This document shows positions 24,301-30,970 of a stretch of DNA of 64,000 nt, one piece after another. This DNA comes from Microbacterium sp. K24 (lineage in GTDB: Bacteria > Actinomycetota > Actinomycetes > Actinomycetales > Microbacteriaceae), in contig NZ_SSDJ01000126.1 in assembly GCF_004794465.1 (NCBI RefSeq), forward strand, positions 1 through 64,000, given 5' to 3'. The notes beneath the pieces are model-generated. The model searched no databases. It saw only the letters and a program-made list of their open reading frames with translations, and was not told the origin of the DNA. Both the position numbers and the translations under genes were made by a program. Position 1 is the first letter of the stretch, and every line of letters starts with the position of its first letter.

Positions 24301-24621
24301 TGCGCACTCACGCGCGATCGCACGCTGCGTCAACTGATTGCGGAGCCGAACCTCGAACTCGGAGCCGTAGAGCGACGACTCTGCGTGAGGGATGAAGAAC
24401 TCACGGCGGTCCTTGAGCAGCTTGTCAGTCGCCTGGCCGTTGGTGAACGACGGCGAGGTGAAGATGAACTCGAGCTCCTCTAAATGCTCGAGCTCTTTGC
24501 GCAATGCTTCGAAGGCGAAGATCGAGAACGTCGAGGCCGCGATGCGGACCTTCGAGCCGCGGCCGATCTCTGCTTTGAGATCGTCGCCTAACAGGTCGGA
24601 GACGTTGTCGATGATCCGCAC
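21367..24621 (-). CDS. PLD-like domain SNF2/HepA-type helicase
   Basis: The 1084-residue protein begins with a phospholipase D-like fold (about 1-170; QQFAVVDDRAAYM in place of a full HKD motif). An SF2/SNF2 motor follows: Walker A SVGLGKT (272-278), DESH box (360-363), SATPVNN, and a helicase-C domain with GTDVISEGQNLQ and RIIQRFGRIDRIGS. PLD-helicase fusions occur in several phage-defence operons. The GTG start is 2 nt after the stop of the excisionase-like gene. The PLD part lacks an obvious complete HxKxxxxD, so it may bind rather than cut DNA. Confidence 0.9.
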   Translation of the reverse strand: MRIIDNVSDLLGDDLKAEIGRGSKVRIAASTFSIFAFEALRKELEHLEELEFIFTSPSFTNGQATDKLLKDRREFFIPHAESSLYGSEFEVRLRNQLTQRAIARECAAWVREKVTFRSNASGHQMQQFAVVDDRAAYMPLQGFTTADLGYERGNAVSNMVTKFEAAPEASSFLNLFDQIWASPGQLNDVTQAVYDHIASVYAENSPARIYFLILYNIFAEFLDDISEDVLPNDRTGYQDTKVWQSLYNFQQDAATGIINKLETYNGCILADSVGLGKTFTALAVIKYYELRNKSVLVLAPKKLAENWTNYNANLTTNIFASDRFNYDVLAHTDLSRTRGESLGLRLDRINWGNYDLVVIDESHNFRNADYAEEKESRYQRLMRQVIREGVKTKVLMLSATPVNNRFNDLKNQLQLAYEGESDTLAAKLTLSTSVERVFRDAQIVFNDWSKLPTEERTAGRILQMLDFDFFELLDAVTIARSRKHIQAFYDMSEIGAFPRRLPPASIREPLTDLAEVPSFNDIFEQLQALELAVYTPLRYVFPSRISKYEDLYNVTVGNARSNLGQKGREEGLKKLMTVNLLKRLESSVEAFRLTLTKIEDAVRNTLTRLSNHTGSLPEIRDLDDLDFDLDDDEDANVEALSFGEKIRIDIDDIDVASWQRDLWNDRETLRELLDEMRKVTPEHDLKLRRLRDIVQQKAEHPLNPDNRKVLIFSAFADTANYLYRELAPTLQMAGLESAVITGGSHGAKSTLGTGFDFQQIMSMFSPRSKQRHLTMPNETRDIDVLIGTDVISEGQNLQDCDYLVNYDIHWNPVRIIQRFGRIDRIGSTNEIIQLINFWPDISLDEYINLKERVENRMVIADLAGSADDNVLNPDDSDATFRKEQLRKLQSDNIELEDVRAGVSITDLGLNDFRMDLLAYMDEYGDIATAPRGLHAVIPADASTGLLPGVIFALKNVNADPAVNRGNRLHPHYLVYVDDSGEVIADHTEAKRLLDLVRTGSRPYDEPVAEVTRIFNEATHEGSDMSKYSALLTDAIRSMIDVTEERDIDSLFRGGHTTALTQQIAGLDDFELIAFIAVVNPVATP

Positions 24622-24623
24622 GG

Positions 24624-24806
24624 TCAGGCGCCGACCTTTGCGCCGCCGCCACGTACCCAGTCGTCGACTTCACTTGCCTGAAATTTCCAGAGGCGACCGA
24701 CCTTGTGAGCCGGCATTCCCTTGTTGGTGATCCAGGCGTAGATCGTGTCCTTGGTCACGCCCAGGTAATCCGCGATGTCGTCGGCAGAGAGCCATGGTTC
24801 AGACAC
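24624..24806 (-). CDS. Excisionase-type HTH DNA-binding protein, 60 aa
   Basis: The short protein is a single MerR/Xis-like winged helix: WLSADDIADYLGVTKDTIYA, then NKGMPAHKVGRLWKF and a final EVDDWVRGGG. GTG 24806 follows AGGAG at 5 nt and starts exactly at the domain. The open frame further upstream is not conserved-looking. It is the first gene of the six-gene defence operon, so it is more likely the operon's regulator, or a component giving DNA specificity, than a prophage excisionase. No integrase is nearby. Confidence 0.85.
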   Translation of the reverse strand: MSEPWLSADDIADYLGVTKDTIYAWITNKGMPAHKVGRLWKFQASEVDDWVRGGGAKVGA

Positions 24807-24985
24807 GCGGACTCCTCGAGGCAAGTTCAGCCGGATCTTTCCGGATGTGTCTGAGACTAGCGGGTTAAGGCCCGACGTCGGCGGAGTCGCTCGACAGACT
24901 ATCGGGATCCGCCGCCGTCGGCAGCGGCGATGCAGCGGAAGCGGTGCGACTTGCCGAGTAAGTCCAGTGTCTCTAGGCAAGCGGC

Positions 24986-25444
24986 TCAGACGAAGTTCTG
25001 CCCGGCATCGCTGCATAGCTCAAACGTGATTGGCGGGCGGACGGAGTTCGAGAGCGCCACCGACAGATCCTGCTCCACCCCGCTGTGCTGCATCAAGGCG
25101 TCGAGCAGCCGTTCGTACTTGTCGTAGTCGCGGCTGAGCGTGAACGAGGCCATGCGTCGGTGGAACCGGGCGCTGCCCTCGCAGACCCATCACGGCGCGA
25201 ACTGACCCAGCCGCTTGGACTCGGGTGGCGCGAGCGCGGCAGTGAACGCGGCGTCCCACGCGCCCTCCGTCGAGGAGAGCACATCCTCCCAGTGTGCGGC
25301 GACGTTCTTCGGCACTGCGTGGTCATCAACGGCGGAATGGACGTAGTCGCAACCGGCGCCGCGCGCTTGTTCTTCTTTGTCTGCGTCGAGTTTCGGCAGC
25401 GGATCACAGGCAGGCGAGCGATCTTCCCCACTATGCTCTCGCAC
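24986..25444 (-). pseudogene. Decayed ORF with an internal stop, family not recognised
   Basis: One minus-strand frame reads as ordinary protein from about 25444 to a TGA at 24986, with a single in-frame TGA at 25190. Before it is HWEDVLSSTEGAWDAAFTAA ... ESKRLGQFAP; after it WVCEGSARFHRRMASF, SRDYDKYERLLDALMQ and VRPPITFEL. The amphipathic composition on both sides argues for a recently broken gene rather than noise. It lies between the defence operon and the SulP gene and may be a remnant from insertion of the island. No start or domain could be fixed. Confidence 0.5.
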
Positions 25445-25462
25445 TTGCAGCCGTGCTGCGCC

Positions 25463-26965
25463 CTACTCGAACCCGCCCGTCAGCCTTCCCCGCATCCGCT
25501 GACTGCTCTCGTTCATCCCGACGATCTCCACCGTCTTCCCCAACCCCACATACTTCGTCTCAATCGCATCCAACGCGGCAACCGTCGACGCATCCCACAC
25601 ATGCGACCCCGACAGATCAATCACGACACGACCCGGATCGTCCGAGTAAGAGAACAACGTCGTCAGATCATTGCTCGAGGCGAAGAACAGCTCCCCCTCC
25701 ACGACATACGTCGCAGCATCCCCCGACGCCGACAGAGAACGAGTAACCGTCACGAAGTGCGCCACTCGCCGCACGAACAGCACCGACGCGACCAGCACCC
25801 CTCCCACAACCCCGACCGCCAGATTGTGGGTCACCAAGACCAGAAGAACAGTAGAGATCATCACGAAGGTCTCGCTCTTCGGCATCCGCTTCAACGTCGA
25901 TGGACGCACGCTGTGCCAGTCGAACGCTCCGATCGCGACCATGATCATCACGGCCACGAGGGCCGCCATCGGGATCGTCCCGACGAAGTCGCCGAACACC
26001 ACGACCAACACGAACAGGAACACCCCGGCGCAGAACGTCGAGATGCGGGTCCGCGCCCCTGATGCCTTCACGTTGATCATCGTCTGACCGATCACGGCGC
26101 AGCCGCCCATGCCGCCGAGGATCCCCGACAGCACGTTCGACACTCCCTGCGCCCACGCCTCGCGTCCCTTGCGCGAGTGGGTGTCGGTGATCTCGTCGAC
26201 GAGCTTCGCGGTGAGCAGCGACTCCAGCAGCCCGACCACCGCGACACCGAGCGCGAACGGAGCGATGATCGTGAACGTCTCCCACGTCAGCGGAACGTTC
26301 GGGATGAACAGCTCCGGCAGGCTGCGAGGCAGTTCGCCCTGATCGCCGACCGTCGGCACGGTGATCGCGAACGCCAGCACGACGCCCGTCACGATCACGA
26401 CCGACACGAGCGGAGCCGGCACGATCTTGGTGATCTTCGGCATCACGATCATCACGATGATCCCGAGCGCCACCAGCGGATACACCAGCCACGGCACATC
26501 GATCAGCTGCGGGAACTGCGAGCTGAACACGAAGATCGCCAGCGCGTTCACGAACCCGACCATGACGCTGCGGGGGATGAACCGCATCAGTTTCGCGACG
26601 CCGAGCACCCCGAGGATCACCTGGAACACCCCGGCGAGGATCACCGTTGCGATGAAGTAGTCCAGCCCGTACGTCGGCGCGACCGGAGCGATCACCAGCG
26701 CCACGGCTCCGGTCGCCGCGGTCACCATCGCCGGACGTCCGCCGAGGAACGCGATCGACACCGCCATGATGAACGACGAGAACAGCCCCACCTTCGGGTC
26801 GACCCCGGCGATCACCGAGAACGCGATCGCCTCGGGGATCAGCGCGAGTCCGACGACGAGTCCGGCCAGCACCTCGCGGGTCAGCATCCGCGGATTCTTC
26901 AGCGCCTGAAGCACTGTGGGATTCGCCCGATAGCGGGCACGATCATCGACCGTCGTTGCAGACAT
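25463..26965 (-). CDS. SulP family anion transporter with STAS domain
   Basis: The 500-residue protein has about 11-12 membrane helices followed by a short C-terminal STAS domain (about 400-495). The transport core shows LAGLVVGLALIPEAIAFSVI near the N-terminus, GGRPAMVTAATGAVALV, and GGMGGCAVIGQTMIN in the second repeat. STAS is recognised from DLSGSHVWDASTVAALD. SulP proteins carry sulfate, bicarbonate or other anions; the compact STAS and motif pattern resemble bicarbonate- or sulfate-type members. A GGAGCTCC sequence precedes the ATG. The stop is close to the decayed ORF at 25444, possibly the island border. Confidence 0.92.
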   Translation of the reverse strand: MSATTVDDRARYRANPTVLQALKNPRMLTREVLAGLVVGLALIPEAIAFSVIAGVDPKVGLFSSFIMAVSIAFLGGRPAMVTAATGAVALVIAPVAPTYGLDYFIATVILAGVFQVILGVLGVAKLMRFIPRSVMVGFVNALAIFVFSSQFPQLIDVPWLVYPLVALGIIVMIVMPKITKIVPAPLVSVVIVTGVVLAFAITVPTVGDQGELPRSLPELFIPNVPLTWETFTIIAPFALGVAVVGLLESLLTAKLVDEITDTHSRKGREAWAQGVSNVLSGILGGMGGCAVIGQTMINVKASGARTRISTFCAGVFLFVLVVVFGDFVGTIPMAALVAVMIMVAIGAFDWHSVRPSTLKRMPKSETFVMISTVLLVLVTHNLAVGVVGGVLVASVLFVRRVAHFVTVTRSLSASGDAATYVVEGELFFASSNDLTTLFSYSDDPGRVVIDLSGSHVWDASTVAALDAIETKYVGLGKTVEIVGMNESSQRMRGRLTGGFE

Positions 26966-27067
26966 GGGAGCTCCAGGGAAGGGCGCCCCGAGAGGTGGGG
27001 CAGACGATCCAGCCTAGGGCGGATGCCGCGTGCAGACTGGCTCAGCGCAGTCGACCCACCGGTTCGG

Positions 27068-27520
27068 TCAGCCCTGTTTCCGTCGGGCGATCTCGTCCGC
27101 GACCTTCTGCACGTCGGCGGGATCCGCATCACGGGCGAGCGCGACGTAGTGGTCCATGACCGCCGGACGATAGCGCACGGGCATCGTCTGTCCGGGGGCG
27201 AGGCGGGTGAGCTCGGTGATCGTGAGGTCTTCGTCGGCGATGCCGCGGAACGAGATGCCGTCGGTGGTGTCGACGTCGAGCATCAGGACGACGCGGGGGC
27301 TGCCGTCGCTGCTGACCTCCCGCCAGTCGACGAGGACGCCGATCGCGAGCGCTCCCGCGCGGAGTTCTGCGTTGCGCTTGCGAGCCTCACCGCTCAGGAG
27401 CGGGTTCGGGGCGACGCCCGGGAACTCAGGACCGACACCGAGCGATTCCCGGCTCAGGTCGGGTCGGAGCTGCTCCATCAGATCGTTGAGGCTGATCTTC
27501 TGTTTCTTCTTACCGAACAT
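27068..27520 (-). CDS. Hypothetical protein, 150 aa
   Basis: ATG 27520 follows GGAGGGATCAGC, a clear ribosome binding site, so the longer open frame upstream is rejected. The protein starts with a basic MFGKKKQK, has a predicted alpha/beta body with VVLMLDVDTTDGISFRGI and PGQTMPVRYRPAVMDHYVAL, and ends in a helix rich in charged residues. It resembles the small actinobacterial proteins built around an MPVRY(R/D)P motif (SHOCT-adjacent or DUF-type), but I cannot name the family. No signal peptide or membrane segment. It appears monocistronic. Confidence 0.75.
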   Translation of the reverse strand: MFGKKKQKISLNDLMEQLRPDLSRESLGVGPEFPGVAPNPLLSGEARKRNAELRAGALAIGVLVDWREVSSDGSPRVVLMLDVDTTDGISFRGIADEDLTITELTRLAPGQTMPVRYRPAVMDHYVALARDADPADVQKVADEIARRKQG

Positions 27521-27643
27521 GCTGATCCCTCCCTCAGGCGGACGGCGAAAGCTCGAGCCGTCGTTCCTCCCGCACCGCGATTCTAGGGGGCCGCTGCACG
27601 AGCAATCTTGCGCGAACCCTGACTCCACTAGTGTCAAAAGCGA

Positions 27644-27660
27644 CCGAGCATGAGGCTCGG
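27644..27660 (+). promoter_or_regulatory. Leader hairpin before the 27684 gene
   Basis: CCGAGC and GCTCGG form a 6-bp stem with a 5-nt loop about 24 nt upstream of the start codon, after a possible -10 (TAGTGT, 27630). It may influence translation of the membrane protein; no function is proven. Confidence 0.3.
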
Positions 27661-27683
27661 CGGCGCGCAAACGGGGACCATTC

Positions 27684-28403
27684 ATGTCGGATGACGACGT
27701 CCAATACGAGACCAGAGAAGTGCATGCTGTGCGAGGCATGGAGGCTCGATCGAGAGCAAAGGCAGAGGCCGAGGGGTGGGAGTTCGTTGCGGAGCGGCGA
27801 CGTTCCGCGATCCAGACCACTCTGACGTTTCGTCGCCCGAAGACGAAGATTCCGCGCAAGGCGTGGATCATCGGCGGTGCCGCAGCGGCGCTTCTCATCG
27901 CGATCATCGTCACCGGCGCGACGCTGGAACGCATGAATCAGCCGACGGCGGATGAGGCGTCGAGTCCGAAGCCGACGACAGCGTCAGAGTCGACAGCGCC
28001 CGAGACGGCGCAGCCGCAGCCGACCTCGACACCTGACCCCGCGCCTGTGGTGTCTGACGTGACGGACGCCGAAGTGCTCGACGCTTTCAACGCCTACTTC
28101 ACCGAGCGTGCGGCGACCGGCGTCATGGTCGGGAAGGCCGTCACCGGAGTGACCTTCTCGGGCGGGGTGGTGACGGTCACATTCGACCCAGCCGCAGCGG
28201 GAGTCACTCCCGCAGACTTCGACGCGTTCAACCCCTTCGACAATCTCGCCAACTTCGCCGCGACACCCGTCGCATTCAACGACGACATCGGGAATCGGCT
28301 TCGCCCCGTGATCGACTCGATCGTCACGGTGCGCGCGGACGGCATGCCGCTCGGGACCTTCTCCCGTACCGACATCCTGGCTCTGAACGAGTTGGAGAAG
28401 TAG
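27684..28403 (+). CDS. Membrane-anchored hypothetical protein
   Basis: The 239-residue protein has a cytoplasmic N-terminal 57 residues (basic, with RSRAKAEAEGWEFVAERR), one membrane helix (about 61-80, AWIIGGAAAALLIAIIVTGA), a Pro/Thr/Ser-rich linker and an extracellular domain of about 120 residues. The N-terminal part resembles the short segment seen in other actinobacterial type-II anchored proteins. No enzyme motif or Cys pair is visible. The ATG has no strong ribosome binding site (ACGGGGACCATTC). The extracytoplasmic domain is unrecognised. Confidence 0.72.
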   Translation: MSDDDVQYETREVHAVRGMEARSRAKAEAEGWEFVAERRRSAIQTTLTFRRPKTKIPRKAWIIGGAAAALLIAIIVTGATLERMNQPTADEASSPKPTTASESTAPETAQPQPTSTPDPAPVVSDVTDAEVLDAFNAYFTERAATGVMVGKAVTGVTFSGGVVTVTFDPAAAGVTPADFDAFNPFDNLANFAATPVAFNDDIGNRLRPVIDSIVTVRADGMPLGTFSRTDILALNELEK

Positions 28404-28415
28404 GCGGGCACGTCG

Positions 28416-29339
28416 CTAGTCGCAGGCGATCCCGTCACCATCTCGGTCGAGTTCGTAGACGTCTTGTCCGATGACGCTGAGCGGACCGCGCACGTACGAA
28501 GGCCCATTGCCGCCACCGCCATCGCAATCCACGTCGGAATCGAAGGGAACGCAGACTCCCGAATAGCTCGGATGGCAGCCACCCCCGGTCTGCGCGAACG
28601 GCACCGGAGCGGGAGGTGGAGCCGGCTGACGCGTCCCGGTGGACGTGACCTCGTTCACCGGCGCGAGAGTCACGACCTCGCTGGCGACTTCCCGCGAGAC
28701 CTCTCTCCCGTCCACGTACTTCACCCGATACGTCGTCACCTTCGTGCCGGCGACTCCCGCCGTCGTGATGAGTACCTGCCCGACGTCGATGTTGGGATCA
28801 TCCACCGCGGCGCGCTCGAAGGGAATCACCGCGGTCTCCTCCACCACCTCGAAGGTCGTCGGTTTGGGCGAGGGCGATGGCTTCTCGGTCGGTGCGGACA
28901 CGAGGGGCTTGGCCTCCGACGAGGTGCCCGGGTCAGCAGGATTCGACCCCGGACCTCCGAGGGCAGCGTTCGCTGCGGTCCCCCCGAACATCAACGCGAG
29001 CGCGATACCGAGCGCAGCCCAGGCCGCACCCCTTGAGCGCACGCGGAAGAGCTTGGCTGACCCGCGCACGATGCCGTAGATCGCGACGAAGAACAGCACG
29101 AATCCGGCGAGCATCAGAATCGCCCCGAGGCTCCGCGTGAGCAGTGTGATCGGCAGGATGACTCCGCCGACGATCAGCGCCACCGTCCGTGTAGGCGACT
29201 TGGCCGCACCCGGCGCCGCCACCGCGACGGGTGCCTGGCCGAGCGGAGCAGTGTGCTCCGTCCACTGAACCCCATCCCACCATCGTTGCTGCGCGGGCTG
29301 GTTCGGGTCGGTGTACCAACCCTGAGGTGTCTCTGGCAT
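28416..29339 (-). CDS. DUF2510/G5/Excalibur domain surface protein
   Basis: The 307-residue protein starts with a DUF2510 motif (GWYTDPNQPAQQRWWDG, about 6-22). It has two or three membrane segments, a G5-like domain (ETAVIPFERAAVDDPNIDVG ... VTTYRVKYVDGREV) and a C-terminal Excalibur calcium-binding motif (DVDCDGGGGNGP, then DRDGDGIACD). Two C-terminal Cys flank a CHPSYSGVCVPF stretch typical of this module. It is likely exposed at the cell surface and may bind Ca2+ and cell-wall sugars. ATG 29339 was chosen because DUF2510 begins right after it. Confidence 0.88.
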   Translation of the reverse strand: MPETPQGWYTDPNQPAQQRWWDGVQWTEHTAPLGQAPVAVAAPGAAKSPTRTVALIVGGVILPITLLTRSLGAILMLAGFVLFFVAIYGIVRGSAKLFRVRSRGAAWAALGIALALMFGGTAANAALGGPGSNPADPGTSSEAKPLVSAPTEKPSPSPKPTTFEVVEETAVIPFERAAVDDPNIDVGQVLITTAGVAGTKVTTYRVKYVDGREVSREVASEVVTLAPVNEVTSTGTRQPAPPPAPVPFAQTGGGCHPSYSGVCVPFDSDVDCDGGGGNGPSYVRGPLSVIGQDVYELDRDGDGIACD

Positions 29340-29376
29340 CGTTGCCGACTTTCTGCTCGGGTACGGATGAACAGTA

Positions 29377-29388
29377 CCGATATATCGG
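29377..29388. promoter_or_regulatory. Perfect palindrome CCGATATATCGG
   Basis: The 12-bp palindrome lies between the divergent Excalibur gene (29339) and the short ORF at 29397. Its core CGATATATCG is identical to the core of the palindrome AACGATATATCGTT upstream of the padR-family gene at 55508. No third copy was noticed in the window. Confidence 0.6.
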
Positions 29389-29396
29389 GAGGAGCA

Positions 29397-29456
29397 ATGT
29401 CTCGATTTGATCGTCCTGTGCTCCATGTATCAGGAGCTCCGATCGGGCGCTCCTGA
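29397..29456 (+). CDS. Putative 19-aa leader peptide
   Basis: The frame MSRFDRPVLHVSGAPIGRS starts after an excellent GGGAGGAGCA ribosome binding site and ends in TGA. Its last 11 codons run through the left arm, loop and part of the right arm of a 13-bp hairpin (29425-29461). A second strong binding site (AAAGGAG) and the 50-aa gene at 29504 follow 47 nt later. The arrangement fits a translation-controlled leader. The peptide itself has no known function. Confidence 0.45.
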   Translation: MSRFDRPVLHVSGAPIGRS

Positions 29457-29461
29457 TACAT
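29425..29461 (+). promoter_or_regulatory. 13-bp stem hairpin overlapping the leader ORF
   Basis: ATGTATCAGGAGC (29425-29437) and GCTCCTGATACAT (29449-29461) are perfect arms with an 11-nt loop. The leader stop codon lies in the right arm. A translating ribosome would open it, so it may gate transcription or translation of the gene at 29504. It could also be an operator in DNA form. Confidence 0.6.
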
Positions 29462-29503
29462 AGAGCGTCGGAGATCCGGCGCGCGATGCAAAGGAGCACC
29501 AAC

Positions 29504-29656
29504 ATGCGAGTCCCCGCCTACCACTCAAGTAATGCCAGCGATCCCGACGTCCACCACGTGTACGACGACTGCATCAGCGGTCGGCAGATTCCGCGTCACA
29601 ACCGACTGCCTGGAACTGGCGGATATCGGATGTGCGAACACTGTCGCCAGCGCTGA
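29504..29656 (+). CDS. Small His/Cys-rich protein, 50 aa
   Basis: ATG 29504 follows AAAGGAGCACCAAC. The protein reads SDPDVHHVYDDC near the middle, then IPRHNRLPGTGGYRMCEHC at the end, giving one early Cys, a CEHC pair and several His that could form a zinc site. The motif D-C-x(5)-IP-x(2)-NR-x(2)-GTGGY-x(2)-C-x(2)-C looks like a genuine small family rather than noise. It ends just before an 11-bp stem that could terminate transcription. Function unknown. Confidence 0.65.
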   Translation: MRVPAYHSSNASDPDVHHVYDDCISGRQIPRHNRLPGTGGYRMCEHCRQR

Positions 29657-29666
29657 CATGGGTCGG

Positions 29667-29695
29667 CGGATCGTCGACGGTAACTCGACGATCCG
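29667..29695 (+). terminator. Hairpin after the 50-aa gene
   Basis: CGGATCGTCGA and TCGACGATCCG form an 11-bp perfect stem with a 7-nt loop, 10 nt after the stop codon at 29656. There is no U-tract, as is common for actinobacterial terminators. The rest of the spacer up to 29883 shows no gene. Confidence 0.55.
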
Positions 29696-29883
29696 TCGGC
29701 GTTCGCGTACGCGCTCAGAGAATAAAGGTGGAGCCTTAGCTGCCGGGGCCCCCATTATTTGCGTCGGGGCGTTCCGGCGACGATCAACCGGCCGGAGCGA
29801 ACTGTTTTGGGCCCCGAGGTATCCGTCATAACGAACCGGCAACAGCGCACAGCTGGCTCACAGGTTTCTGCCAGGATGAGCGC

Positions 29884-30795
29884 ATGACAACACCGAATGA
29901 CACCCCTGCTGGCTGGTACGACGACGGTTCTGGCCGTCAGCGCTGGTGGGACGGTCAACAGTGGGGAAACTTCGCCGATGAGGCGAATGCTTCGGCTCCC
30001 GCAACGACCGCAGCCCCGATCGCTCCCGCGGCTGATAGCCCGAAGAAGCTCAACGTCCTCGCTCTCGTCTCCGCCATTGTCGGTGTGATCGGCTTCATCT
30101 TCGCGTGTATCCCCGGCGCTCTAATCGTCGGCTGGATTCTCCTGCCGATTGCTTTCATCCTGAGCATCGTGTCGCTGTTCCTCAAGGGCGACAAGAAGTG
30201 GCTCGGCATCGTGGGTCTGGTGCTCTCGATCGTCGGCACGATCGTCGGAGTGGTCGTCTTCCTGGGGGTCATCGCCACCGCCGCTGACGAGGCATTCGGC
30301 GGCGGTGACACGATGGTCACCCAGCCTGAGACGTCGGACGAGGCGGAAGAGCCGGCAGAAGAAGAAGCGCCGGCGGATGCCGCGCAGGGCACTCGCGAGA
30401 ACCCGTACCCGGTTGGCTCCGAGATCAGCAACAGCGACTGGACCGTCGTCGTCAACTCGATCAATCCGGATGGCAACGCCGTCGTCTCGGCGGAGCAGTT
30501 CAACGAGCCGGCTCCCGCAGGTTCTCACTACGAGATCGTCAACTACACGGTCACATACAAGGGAGCTGAGTCCAGCTACGGCGCCGAGGTCATGGTTGCC
30601 TATGTGACTTCTGCAGGAAACGTCATCAACAGCTACGACAACCTGGTCATCCTCTCGGACGGTTTCAGTCTCGACGAGCTCTACACCGGCGCCTCTGCCA
30701 CAGGTTCCGTTGCCTTCCTGGTGCCGGACGGGGAGACTGCTCTCCTTCGGGTGACTCCCGGCATCCTGGCCGATGAGGTCTTCATCAAGCCTTGA
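29884..30795 (+). CDS. DUF2510/DUF4352-type membrane-anchored protein
   Basis: The 303-residue protein opens with a DUF2510 motif (AGWYDDGSGRQRWWDGQQW). It has three hydrophobic segments (about 57-80, 82-98 and 106-130), an acidic Glu/Ala-rich linker (EEPAEEEAPADAA), and an extracytoplasmic immunoglobulin-like domain starting at ENPYPVGSEISNSDWTVVV, the usual DUF4352 entry sequence. Such proteins sit in the envelope and bind unknown ligands. It is followed directly by a strong terminator and is therefore probably a single-gene unit. Confidence 0.85.
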   Translation: MTTPNDTPAGWYDDGSGRQRWWDGQQWGNFADEANASAPATTAAPIAPAADSPKKLNVLALVSAIVGVIGFIFACIPGALIVGWILLPIAFILSIVSLFLKGDKKWLGIVGLVLSIVGTIVGVVVFLGVIATAADEAFGGGDTMVTQPETSDEAEEPAEEEAPADAAQGTRENPYPVGSEISNSDWTVVVNSINPDGNAVVSAEQFNEPAPAGSHYEIVNYTVTYKGAESSYGAEVMVAYVTSAGNVINSYDNLVILSDGFSLDELYTGASATGSVAFLVPDGETALLRVTPGILADEVFIKP

Positions 30796-30809
30796 GGTGC
30801 GCACGATAA

Positions 30810-30843
30810 GAAGCCCTGGTCTGCAGACGCAGACCAGGGCTTC
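30810..30843 (+). terminator. Strong intrinsic terminator
   Basis: GAAGCCCTGGTCTGC and GCAGACCAGGGCTTC make a perfect 15-bp stem with a 4-nt loop (AGAC), starting 14 nt after the stop of the DUF2510/DUF4352 gene and followed by TATGCAT. It is the clearest terminator in the window. Confidence 0.92.
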
Positions 30844-30970
30844 TATGCATCAGCGACAGCTGCCGCGCGCAGGCCGATTGAGACTTCCCATGCGCAGCCC
30901 GGTCATATCTCGCTGAGACGCAGGGGTCGCACCCCGATCGCCAACGGCAGGACATGCCTATCGTGGTTCC

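Noticed and set aside
24624..24806. Interpretation of the island as a prophage because of the excisionase-like gene
   Set aside because: No integrase, att repeats, tRNA, capsid or tail genes are present. The protein is better explained as the operon's DNA-binding component.
24624..25016. A 130-aa version of the excisionase-like protein with a long N-terminus
   Set aside because: The extra 70 residues are Arg/Pro-rich and lack coding character, while GTG 24806 has a clear AGGAG site and matches the domain start.
26177..27586. Long plus-strand frame of 469 codons over the SulP gene
   Set aside because: It is rich in Arg, His and Asp and is an antisense shadow of the high-GC SulP and 27068 genes, with no domain.
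29425..29461. Reading the 13-bp hairpin as a simple terminator of an upstream plus-strand gene
   Set aside because: There is no plus-strand gene ending just upstream (the neighbouring gene is on the minus strand), and the leader ORF overlaps it.
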